Shown here: positions 23,303 through 35,913 of the stretch, piece after piece
Position numbering within the stretch: the stretch's first letter is position 1
Layout: each line of letters begins with the position of its first letter
Assembly: GCF_000182565.1 (NCBI RefSeq)
Contig: NW_015971546.1
Location: 605,407-669,406 of the forward strand
Direction: 5' to 3'
DNA from: Spizellomyces punctatus DAOM BR117
Lineage: Eukaryota > Chytridiomycota > Chytridiomycetes > Spizellomycetales > Spizellomycetaceae
Length of the DNA: 64,000 nucleotides
Made by a program: the position numbers and the translations under genes
Notes under the pieces: generated by a model
Told to the model about the DNA's origin: nothing
The model's input: only the letters and a program-made list of their open reading frames with translations
Database searches by the model: none

Positions 23303-24208
23303 CTATCTTCCCACAGGAGCCAACCTTCTCAATAAGTCTATCGCTCCCTCCAATGCCACCATGTCCTCTTTCATGGCCATGGTGCCAATAAAGGTACCAT
23401 TGGCGTCCAACGCACGATCGTATAGGTGGGATAATCTGGTTTGGAAGCAAGTGGCAAACGCTGATGCCTGAGCGTGTGAATTAATATATCCAAGAAACTG
23501 ATCGAGCGGAGTGGGAAGCGAGGACACCCAAGGGACGTACGAAGTACTCTCGGTTGGGCTGGGCAAACATGTCATGGCTGAGGAAACAGACGAACACGGT
23601 GAGGTAGCCATTGTCGGGGATTGTGGCCAGTTAGTGGCGCTATGCGTGGTGACAACACGAATATCTGGCCTGCGCCTACGCCTGACTTGGTTCCCATAAC
23701 GAGTGTGGTGTCCGGATTGAACAGGGTTACTGTTATCGAACTGGTACATGCTGGACATGACGGCCATGCTATGTGCATAGCGGAGCATGGACTGGACGGC
23801 TGAACCATTGGGATCATAGTCTTGTGAATCCTCCAAGTCCCATCCCGCGTACATTTCCTCTTCGTCGTCACCATACATGGGCCTATTGGTAGCCGTGACG
23901 AACTCATTCCACTGTTCCTCAGTAACAGGAATCTGCTCGAGCATGCCTTCGCGTGCCGAACTGTCGATCACAACAGGCCCTTTATCATCGTCGCTATTGT
24001 AGTCACGTTCGTCGGGGTCCGGAACCATCTCAAACGACATCTCTCCACCAAACACCAGAGGCCTCATCCCAGTTAGTGTTCGTCGCAAGATAGTAGGAGG
24101 GCCGAACTCTGAAGACGACCAAGAAGAGTCCGAGAGACTAATTGTAGTATCGGAAGCGTCGGAGCCCGCTCGACTCGGCGGTCGTAGTAGCATATTGGTA
24201 TTTTCCAT
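23303..24208 (-). CDS. Unknown acidic, Ser-rich single-exon protein
   Basis: A single uninterrupted frame of 301 codons starts at ATG 24206-24208, which is notable here because nearly all neighbours have introns. The N-terminal part is Ser/Asp/Glu rich and looks disordered (Asp/Glu clusters near residues 65-75 and 115-120). A TEEQWNEFV segment at about residue 95 and a short basic run (RRRRRP, about residue 178) could be a nuclear signal. The C-terminal 80 residues (FLGYINSHAQASAFATCFQTRLSHLYDRAL) are predicted helical by composition. I do not recognise a family. Codon pattern and clean frame support a real gene. It is convergent with the E3BP-like gene (155 bp). Confidence 0.6.
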   Translation of the reverse strand: MENTNMLLRPPSRAGSDASDTTISLSDSSWSSSEFGPPTILRRTLTGMRPLVFGGEMSFEMVPDPDERDYNSDDDKGPVVIDSSAREGMLEQIPVTEEQWNEFVTATNRPMYGDDEEEMYAGWDLEDSQDYDPNGSAVQSMLRYAHSMAVMSSMYQFDNSNPVQSGHHTRYGNQVRRRRRPDIRVVTTHSATNWPQSPTMATSPCSSVSSAMTCLPSPTESTSYVPWVSSLPTPLDQFLGYINSHAQASAFATCFQTRLSHLYDRALDANGTFIGTMAMKEDMVALEGAIDLLRRLAPVGR

Positions 24209-26347
24209 TTGATCGAGCGTTGGGTGGTAGTAAAAATATTGAGGACGATGGAGCTGCCTTCCTCTTGCTCGAAAGCGAAAAGTTCCGCTTGCTTATGTTA
24301 TTGGCGTGGCGCAGCAGATCGCTTACTTAATCCAAGCCCGATGCTTTCAGCCCCAGGTTGGTAGAACGGAGGTTGTATTGACTTATTTTGAGATACTACT
24401 TTGAACAATGAGTAAAACTAACCAGTAAATAGGCATCAAATTCCTTTTGATCCTGCTTCTTATCCAATGAGAAGGAAAAGCAGAGGTATCAGGTTTTAAG
24501 TATATCAAAGGTGAGGAAGGAGCACTTCAGTCCGGAGCACTGATTCGAGCGCGTGCGTAACCCTCTATTCCTGTGAAGAATGGCCTATGGCGGTGATTAG
24601 TTTCATCATCGTAGTTCTATGACACTGGTAAGAAAGCTTACGTTTTTCTCTTACCGTTTCAGTCACCCATTCAGTGCTTTGAAGTGCTGATGGGTCTTTG
24701 AAGTAATGTGATGGCAGTCGATTCTGGGCCACTAGATCATGAGTGCTCGGACGTATGCTGGTTCCAGTCTTGCGCCGTCAATCTTCCCTTCCATAACAAC
24801 TTGTCAAGTCGCGATTATACTCCAAAGGTAAAAGATGGACCGACGGTGCTCGATATTGTCAGCTGTCATCAAGTCAGTGCATCTTTGAGAAAGGTGCGGA
24901 GCACAGGGAATCTTTTGCAAAGTCGGAACTTGGGACGGTTCCCGCATTCCCGCCGTAGCGCGTACTTGAGATTAGGCACAAACACCTGCCCGACCATATC
25001 TCAATGAAATAATTCCTTTCCTGCCCTGACGCTTCTGATCAATGTCAGTTATCCTTTCCCAGCCCAGAGCGGCGTAAGATCCCTTGGTCAGTTTATCATC
25101 TCTGCTCATATCTCTTCGACCGCTGAAGTGAACAGCAACTTTAATAAGGGGCCAAACGCCATTGAGAGAAACGCCTTGGTGCCCTCGTTAAATGATGGCA
25201 TTCATCGAGAACAATGGTGGAACCATGGTTTTGAAACATGACTCCCGAGCAACCGGGAAATGTTTGCTCTGCCTGCTGGTCAGGTATTTCCTTCCACCAA
25301 CTCGCGTCCAACAGAGAGCTCTGTAGTATTTGGAGAATGCATCCTCTTAGCCCTTCAGGGCAGGTCAGCTGCAACTTCAAAGATCCAGCTATGGCACATG
25401 TATTCCCATTGATATCCCATTTAAGAATGTCAAAAAATCTACCGGCCGGTCTTCCCCCGCAAATTCGTACATCATTAGCAAGGCGGGAAGTACATATCGA
25501 ACCAGACCGTTCTCGGACTGTAGAAAGAACACGCACAGCAGTAGCTGAAGAGCTTGTTATCAAGCCCGTAAAAGCTGCTGTTTCTTAATGAATTGCCGTG
25601 CATTCCAAGCAAAGATCCAATATTTATCGGCAACACGCCCGCCATACCTGAGATGTCGTCAAGAGGAAATTCCTGTTGCCTCCACAATATCCTTAGCGGC
25701 GCCAAGTTGAATGAACGTGCGATCGCATCTCTCTGCGAGTCTTCTACTTCTGATGAAGATCATACTTCATGAACCTCACCATGACGTGCTATTTCCAGAC
25801 TAGGCTCCATATCAAGTAAAACTCGGCTAGTATCAGACCAGTGGATTACATTGAAATGCGTGTAATCCTGTTCGGAATTATCTGTCCGATACCAAACACT
25901 TCATGTTTTTTGCACTATCGTTAGATTTCAACGCTTTTGCACACCAAGTTCTCTTGGTTTGATACTCGTGATGCGGTAGTTTCCTGCATCTCGCAATTGT
26001 TGATTGGCAGCATAATCTGAGGAATCAGTGACTTGCCGTAGTCGGACGTTCCTCTCTGGCCTACTGAACGACCTTTGGCAGCAATGTCACCATGCTAAGT
26101 GATGACATCGATGCTTTGTCGTCGTAAACGGAAAGCCAAAAGGACCAGTTTGAATGGAGAGTAGCCCCCCAATCAGGGCTCCTTCGCCTTTTCAACAGTG
26201 CTTGTTCCTTTGCACTTGTCAAAGGACGACGAGTTTCCATCCAAGCCATAGCGAAACGCGCAGGAGGCGCCGTGACTTTGCCAACCAGAAATGACGTTTG
26301 ATGCCGTCGTCCAACTCGCTCCGTAAACTCGTCGCTTTCAGCCAACG
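24209..26347. other. Gene-poor island, possibly holding a decayed ATPase/Crinkler-like or mobile-element gene
   Basis: About 2.1 kb without a supportable gene, much longer than other spacers here. On the minus strand, protein-like pieces appear in shifting frames with stops between. There is a GKSL-containing glycine-rich stretch near 26020, an FPLDDISGMAGVLPINIG piece near 25650 and a VLDECHHL piece near 25190. The order and spacing loosely resemble P-loop NTPase modules of Crinkler/RHS-type proteins, but no intact motif set exists. The similarity is weak and from memory. Unannotated repeats or simple non-coding DNA are the alternatives. The upstream part (24209-24700) shows nothing recognisable. 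Confidence 0.3.
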
Positions 26348-27202
26348 ATGACAGCGTCAAAGTTTGTAGCAGTCGTGACCGGGGGAAATAAGGGTATCGG
26401 GAAGGCGATAGTTTCTGAACTCGCTAGGCAGTACCGCGGGAATACCCCTCTGTCCATTTACCTGACAGCGAGGTCGGATGACCTGGGCCGACAAGCTGTC
26501 GCAGAAACGCAGGGGCAGTTACACGGTAGCAACATCCAGGTTCAGTTCTTGCAGTTGGACATATCGTCGCCAGAGAGCATCAACACTGCCGCTAAAAAAA
26601 TTCATGAAACTGCCGGTCATGTGGATGTCCTCATCAACAATGCCGCTATCGCCTTCAAGGGCGATGCGTTCGATGATAACGTAGCTCGACAAACGGTGGA
26701 TACCAATTACACAGGGACAAAGAATGTCACCCTGGCATTTCTTCCCTTGGTACCGAAAAATGGGCGTATTATTAATGTGAGCTCCTCGGCTGGTAAACCT
26801 AGGATCTTGTCGGAAGATTTACAGGCAAAGTTTGCGCGAGACGACGTACGTTTGGAAGATCTGGATGATCTGATGGAACAATTTATCAAGGATGTTAGTG
26901 AGGGTACATACTCGAAGAAGGGATGGCCAAAGCAAGCTTATGGAGTGTCCAAAGTAGGCGTTACTGCCTTCACCCGCGCATTGGCCAGGCTGCCAGATGT
27001 GAAAGATCGGAATGTTTTAGTGGCAGCTTGCTGTCCAGGCTGGGTAAGGACCGATATGGCAGGACCGAATGCCCCTAAGAGTCCGGAAGAAGGTGCCCAG
27101 ACACCGGTTTGGTTGGCGCTTGCTGATGTTGATGATATATTGCATCATGGAGAGGTGCAGAATGGAGGGTTTTACAAGGACCGTCAGAAAGCTGAATGGT
27201 AG
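26348..27202 (+). CDS. Carbonyl reductase-like short-chain dehydrogenase (CBR1 type)
   Basis: This NADPH-dependent classical SDR is close to animal carbonyl reductase 1, which reduces quinones, aldehydes and ketones in the cytosol. It is a single exon of 284 residues, ATG 26348. The cofactor motif TGGNKGIG is at residues 11-18. NNAAIAFK (about 96-103), NVSSSAGK with the catalytic Ser (about 140) and the YGVSK catalytic Tyr/Lys (about 198) are all present. The CCPGWVRTDMAG block and the SPEEGAQTPVWLAL segment are CBR1-specific rather than general SDR features. The C-terminus (FYKDRQKAEW) also matches the CBR1 'EKRVEQW' ending. The absence of introns and the position next to a gene-poor island are worth noting. 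The substrate is unknown. Confidence 0.92.
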   Translation: MTASKFVAVVTGGNKGIGKAIVSELARQYRGNTPLSIYLTARSDDLGRQAVAETQGQLHGSNIQVQFLQLDISSPESINTAAKKIHETAGHVDVLINNAAIAFKGDAFDDNVARQTVDTNYTGTKNVTLAFLPLVPKNGRIINVSSSAGKPRILSEDLQAKFARDDVRLEDLDDLMEQFIKDVSEGTYSKKGWPKQAYGVSKVGVTAFTRALARLPDVKDRNVLVAACCPGWVRTDMAGPNAPKSPEEGAQTPVWLALADVDDILHHGEVQNGGFYKDRQKAEW

Positions 27203-27361
27203 TCAGATAGTTGGCAAAATTGGACTCCAAAATTTGGAAAAGTCTAATGTACATCAAGAAGGTGTCGAGTGTCTGCCATTAAGATATGAATGAAATATAC
27301 TATAAAACAATAATCGGGCATATACTATACTAAATACTTCGTGGACGTGCCTATGTCAATG

Positions 27362-29218
27362 TCAACTTTCAAGTACCCCATCGCCCCTTCTACCAGTTTC
27401 CTTTTCTAATACAGCTTTAACGGCATCCGCGGCCTTGACTATTAGCGCGGCGTATGTCTCATATTCGGATGAAAACAGACCCATGTGGGCGTCAATCTCA
27501 TTGAGACAAGGGTGTCCCACAGGCTCGAACAGGTGCGCTGTTTCCGGAGGCGGCAGGTTACAAAAGTGGCGATTGTTAGTAGGGGAGGCAGACGGGGCTG
27601 ATGTTCGTGCGCTGGTAGGCACACCAGATGCAGAAGTAGGGCCTGCAGAAGGTGCTGTGGTGGTTGGAGTTGGTGTAGTCGTAGGCGCCGTACCAGTTGC
27701 TGAAGCAGGGACAGCTGCTGTTGTCAAAGGCGGAAGCTACCGAGTATCGAAAGACATTAGCATATAACTCATCATATTACCAGTAGCTGTATGATCAATC
27801 ACCTCTACATAAAATCCCTTAAATGTCAGCCTCTTACGAAGTTCCATCTCCCTTCGCATCATTTCTACACGTTGATGCATATCCCGATGGGAATTAACCA
27901 ACGGATATAGGAAATGTAAATGGTCTCGGATCTGCTCAGCGCCAGATATAACATAATGGCTTGCAAGACTGGTAGCTATCATGCTCGCCGGAATATAAGC
28001 AGCTGCCAGTGGTGCCACACTAACGGTGGTGTAAGCTGCAGCTGCAACAGCCGCGCCACCTAATGCATAGCGAGCCCATCCGGGCATGCTTGAGGTTGTT
28101 TTCGTGGGGGCTGCTTCGGTCGATATGTTCGTGGCGGGTTCTTTCGCTTCTGCAGATTCTGTGGTTGTCGGTGTAGGTTCAGGTGAAGGTGGTTGTGTTG
28201 GTGTTGACGTTGGTGTAGATTCAGATACCCCTTTCACATCCTGATCCGCCATTTCTATCAAAGCTGCAATTTCTGAAGTAGACGGCGGTGGTGGCGCCGG
28301 TGGGTCCGACCGGCCAACAGCTTTCTTAGCTGCGTCGATTACCCAAGCTGTACGCACCGGCAGAGTACGAACCATGGGTAATCCTGTAGGCACCTCGATC
28401 GTTTTTGGTGCGTATGCAGTAACCGTTTCCATAGCGGCTGGAATGTAGGCTTTTGCATTAAAAATCCCTTCGGTCATGATGGCATAGGCCTTGTTTGTTC
28501 CAGCTTGGGTTATGACGTTGGTGTGTAGTCCATAGAAAGGTGAATCAAATGTTATTATTCCACGGATGTTGACCAAAAATCGTATGCCAGAATCCGGAGA
28601 ATGTTCATCCGTCCCTTCGAAGCCATCTTGTTCGAAAGACTCTGGTGATGTGTCCAAAGGAGTAGCCGTTTCTGCTGTAGTCGGTGGGAGGTTTACTACT
28701 GTCACATCCTCTTTCTTATTACCTCGACCCCATCTTCCAAACCAACTCGACACGCCCGCAGTGCCGGTCGCAGTGGTCGGAGAAACATTGGTTGTAGCAC
28801 CGTCCACCTTGGCTTGCGCATCGGCTCGCTCCAATCGCTCCTCCACTTTCTCTTTATGCAGTGCATACATCCACTGATAAGCGTCGGCAGCCAACAAGCC
28901 ACCCATGGAGTGCGCCATGAGAATCACACACTCGTACCGGACGGTTGTGGCATAAATCTCCAACCACTTCATGAGTTTCCGCACCGATTGTCCATTGTGT
29001 CCTCTTGTATCGTACCGAGGGAACATTTTAGTCTCAATCTTCCCTGTGGGAAAGCCGTGGCGTTTTTCCAAAGCCACAACGAGATGCTCCGGGAACCCAA
29101 AGAATGATTCCTCAGAGCCGAGGAACCCATGAATGAAGACCAGGAGAACCTTTCTTTTGTCACGAGGGAGAGGAGGAAGAGGCGGCTCACAGGCTACAGT
29201 ATTTGGTTCGACGGTCAT
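27362..29218 (-). CDS. Alpha/beta-hydrolase (serine esterase/lipase-like) with a hydrophobic insert
   Basis: The ATG is at 29216-29218. Two exons are joined at about 27800/27738. The fold is clear: HGFLG at residues 30-34 (oxyanion loop) and the nucleophile elbow AHSMGG with Ser104, in which Ala replaces the usual first Gly. A later strand reads GIITFDSPFYGLH (about 28545). The middle is expanded by Thr/Pro-rich linkers. A Gly/Ala-rich hydrophobic stretch (YALGGAAVAAAAYTTVSVAP, about 28060) may enter a membrane. After FYVEVIDHTAT an intron leads to a Thr/Pro-rich linker and a C-terminal FCNLPP...EIDAHMGLF block, a pattern I recall from fungal uncharacterised lipases, where a conserved His follows. 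Substrate and location are not known. Confidence 0.75.
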
Positions 29219-29457
29219 GTGTAATGTATTTTAGCATGAAAATGCGATCAGGAGCCAAGTTGCCAAACGGCGGTCGGGGCTTTGCTGATGCGGTGGCGCG
29301 GCTCAAATCGCCCTTGCACTCTTTTGAATGCCCCGACCAGCTCCCAAAAAACGTTCCAAAAATATCAAAGCAACGACGACAATGGTAAAATGCAATGGAT
29401 TCGAGTTGTCACAGTTATAAAAGATACATTGTATGCAGTGTAGATTCATAGAGCCCA

Positions 29458-30417
29458 TCAGCTTCCCCCCAATTGATGTTGTTCAAGCGATCGTTCAAAC
29501 TTTTTGAATTCCTCTTGGGCAACGGCCTCGTGTTCGTCCAGTACCTGTTCAACACCCTGTACCTCTGGAATATAATGCTACACGAAGGCATTTGTTAAAT
29601 TGATATGAAAGAATACATTATAACGATGTGATCTCACCATCAACATGTTTTCGATTCCGTTCTTCAAAGTGACTACAGAAGAATCACAAGTTCTGCAGCT
29701 TCCCTGGAGCTTCAGCTTCACAATACCATTTTCAAATCCCTTGTATTCAATATCTCCACCATCATCCTGAATTGTGGGCCTGATTCTGGTGTCCAAAAGT
29801 TCCTTAATCATCGCAACGGTCTCGGAATCTTCAGGGAGAATTTCTGTATCTCCTCGTAATAATCCATTCCCCCCGTCTTCTCGCATAATTGGTTGTCCTG
29901 ATGCATAAAAGTCCATGATGCTTCCATAAATCTCTGGCCTCATTAGCTGCCAGTTGGCGTCTGGGTCTTTGGTTATCGTGATAAAGTCCGGTCCAAAAAA
30001 GACTGATTGGACGCCGTCTATCCGAAACAGTGCAGCTGCTAGAGGAGATGCCAAGGAATCACGAGCCGAGACGAACTCGGCAGTCGCGTTTTGAAGAACA
30101 GGGACGCCGGGTTTGAACTTTAACGATCCGGCATTTGGTGTTGACTCTGTCTGTATGAACATGGTTCTCTCTAATTTAAGGAAACGAATATATCATCAGG
30201 CTCCATTTTCTGAGCGGACATGTCAATTGACAGAATGCTTACTCTGTTGTTTGTTGCGGTGTGCGACGGGGAATGCATTGCCGCGAACTGGGGCGGGTCT
30301 TAGAGCGTTGGTCGAGAGGAGTCGAGGGGCAGTACACTGAGCGATACGAACAAGACATGTTTGAGCCCTGCGGCCAGCAAGAGTGCCTAGACGAGCAGAT
30401 AGCGTTGCAGACAGCAT
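29458..30417 (-). CDS. NFU1: Mitochondrial iron-sulfur scaffold/carrier NFU1
   Basis: NFU1 carries a [4Fe-4S] cluster to mitochondrial clients such as lipoyl synthase and complex I/II. There are three exons. The first (ATG 30415-30417) encodes an Arg/Ala-rich presequence. An intron at about 30240-30175 rejoins at [12 protein letters not shown], the start of the Nfu N-terminal domain ([21 protein letters not shown]). The C-terminal NifU domain ([19 protein letters not shown]) holds the cluster-binding CRTC motif (about 29690). A last short exon after an intron at about 29640-29580 gives [15 protein letters not shown] and a charged tail ending at 29458. Both Cys of the CxxC are present. It starts 74 bp from a head-to-head DEAD-box helicase gene, which is probably also mitochondrial. 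Confidence 0.95.
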
Positions 30418-30491
30418 CGTTTTCCTGATCGTTGTCTAAATAAAATCCTTGGATTCCTCATCAACCTCCACACTATGTCATCGTTGTTGCC

Positions 30492-32486
30492 ATGGCAAAG
30501 TCATCACATCAGCAGCGATTGTTCATCTCAGACCTTCTGCACATTATGCTCTCTCGCATGGGACGAGGAGCTTTTAGACAAAGTGAAATACATGTTTGTC
30601 GTCTGTTTTCTGTGCAAATCAGAGGAAACGCTGCATATTGCCGTGCAGTTGGCAGCATCCCACTACCGAACCGGCGGATAGCTGCAATCTCAACAGCGAG
30701 TGGATATGAAAGTCTGCTACCATTAGTGACAAATGCGACGACTGTAACCGGAGCATCAAAGGAAGATGTTCACCTGGGCCCCTTTGAGCGACTGGGTATA
30801 AGTCCTGAGCTCGCTGCTAATCTGGCTCGGGAAGGCATCTCGAATCCTACTCAAATCCAAATTAAGGTTCGTCTCAGCAGTCGCTCTCAAAACGAAACAA
30901 AGTCCTGAAAATCGCTGTAGGCAGTTGGTCCAATATTGGCGCAAAAGAATGTTATTGTCACCGCAGAAACCGGATCGGGGAAAACTCTGGGTAATTTCAG
31001 TCCCGTGCAAAAAGAATAACACCAGGCACGCTTTATGCTGAAATCTCCTCTTATGGCTGTCTAGCATATTTACTGCCGCTGCTCACTCACCTTCTCCAAC
31101 ATGCGGACTTGTCTCCTTCCCGTCCAAAATCGGGTTGTGCACCTTTCTCACCTCGTTTGTTGCTTCTAGTTCCCACGCGCGAATTGTGCGTCCAAATGCT
31201 CCGCGTCTTGCAATCCATTACAAAGGGTCTGAATGTGACAGCAACCTTACTCCCGCCACCCCCATCGGTCCCGCTCACGCAAATCAGATACCCGGATGTT
31301 GCTGTATCCACACCAGCAGCAATTGCCCGCCAATTTTCCAGCCCTCGTTCTATCAAAGAGCTCCTGTATAGAACTGACGCGATAGTGGTGGACGAGGCCG
31401 ACTGGACAGTGGCCGACCCGACTGGGTGGAAGTTCATTGCGCAGATGGCATCAATTAGCAGGAAAAGGGAAACACTTGAGACATCTTCCGTAACCCCTAT
31501 CCGGAAGCTCCAGTTCATATTTGCAGCAGCAACTCTGCCACCGATCAGAGCAGCGAAAGCAAAAACTCCGCGAGCTCTCATTCAACGTACATTTCAGGAC
31601 GTGATTACAGTGGGCACAACTGCCTTGCATATGCCGCCCGCAGGGTTGAAGGAGCGGTTTATTCGTTTGGTTGATGCTGATGACCAAACGTTGAGCGATG
31701 ATCAGGAGACGCAGACCAAATGTAATGCACTGATGGCCATTCTTGTAGATGCGATGAGAAAGAAAGCGGAAGCAAATGTCGTTACGAGCGATAAATGGCT
31801 TGTTTTCTGTAACTCAACCAAGCGGGCAGAGCAAGTTTTTGCCGCCTTAAGTGCTACGCAAGATGCTATCATAGCTGAGAGTGGACTTGGTGTGCCTTCC
31901 ATGGCATTCGAGGTGAATCTCGTTCACGGGGACGTGCATAGAGATGAACGTGGCACCACTGTGCTTAACCATGTTGTTAAAAACAACCACAACGCTCAAC
32001 CTGTGTTCAAGATACTCGTCTCCACCGATCTTGTGGCACGAGGTCTGGACTTCGTGGACGTTTCCACAGTAGTTCAGCTGGATTTCGCTCGAGACGCGGC
32101 TACGTACTTGCATAGAATAGGACGGACGGCCAGAGCCGGCAAAGCAGGACAAGGTACTGTAGCCCACGGGAGTGTTTTGTTCTTCCATGTCTCATGTTAC
32201 TGACTTGGATACACCAGCTATAAGTTTCGTGTCTCCTAGCGATTATCGTTTGTCGGACTTTGTGGAACGGGCATCTAAAGGTGTAGCAGACTCCAAATTG
32301 CAAACGCATGCGCAGTTTCGCACAGCCCTTTTGGGGGATGCGGAAGTGCTACGAGAAGATGACAACGACCGGACCCCGTTGACTGCGTTGTTTAGCAGAA
32401 ATCGGTCTTTTCGGAATAAGTTAAGGAAAAAGCAGATGACAAGGCACGACAGCCTCCAATCAAAAATCGAGGCTGGACAAGCGTAG
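30492..32486 (+). CDS. DEAD-box RNA helicase, probably mitochondrial (DDX28-like)
   Basis: This is an ATP-dependent RNA helicase. The ATG at 30492 begins a basic, Arg-rich leader compatible with mitochondrial import. The helicase motifs are in order: Q motif GISNPTQIQ (about 30840, followed by an intron at 30866-30922), motif I AETGSGKT (about 30965, then a second intron to about 31062), Ia VPTRELC, II DEAD (in VDEADW), III AAT (in FAAATLPP, instead of the usual SAT), V STDLVARGLDF and VI HRIGRTARAG. A basic C-terminal tail follows a third intron (about 32155-32239). The large insert between III and IV and the AAT motif set it apart from the abundant DEAD families. DDX28/Mrh4-like is the best guess; exact orthology is uncertain. 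Confidence 0.88.
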
Positions 32487-32532
32487 AACGCACATATTAT
32501 TCCCTGACCATAAATTGTCGATATTGTAAATA

Positions 32533-35846
<3,314 letters not shown>

Positions 35847-35913
35847 TGAAGAGTTCAAATGTCCAAAGCAAGTTCAACCAATCTCTGCAGCACAGTCAGC
35901 TTCGCTTGTTGCC

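Noticed and set aside
24540-25510. tRNA gene in the gene-poor island
   Set aside because: No sequence with a proper B box (GGTTCRANNCC) paired with an A box was seen on either strand.
25141-25563. DECHH motif taken as a DEAH-type helicase
   Set aside because: No Walker A upstream in the same frame and no other helicase motifs follow; the match could be chance.
26061-26360. Minus-strand open frame overlapping the CBR1-like start
   Set aside because: No similarity and starts inside the reductase coding sequence; kept only as part of the gene-poor island.
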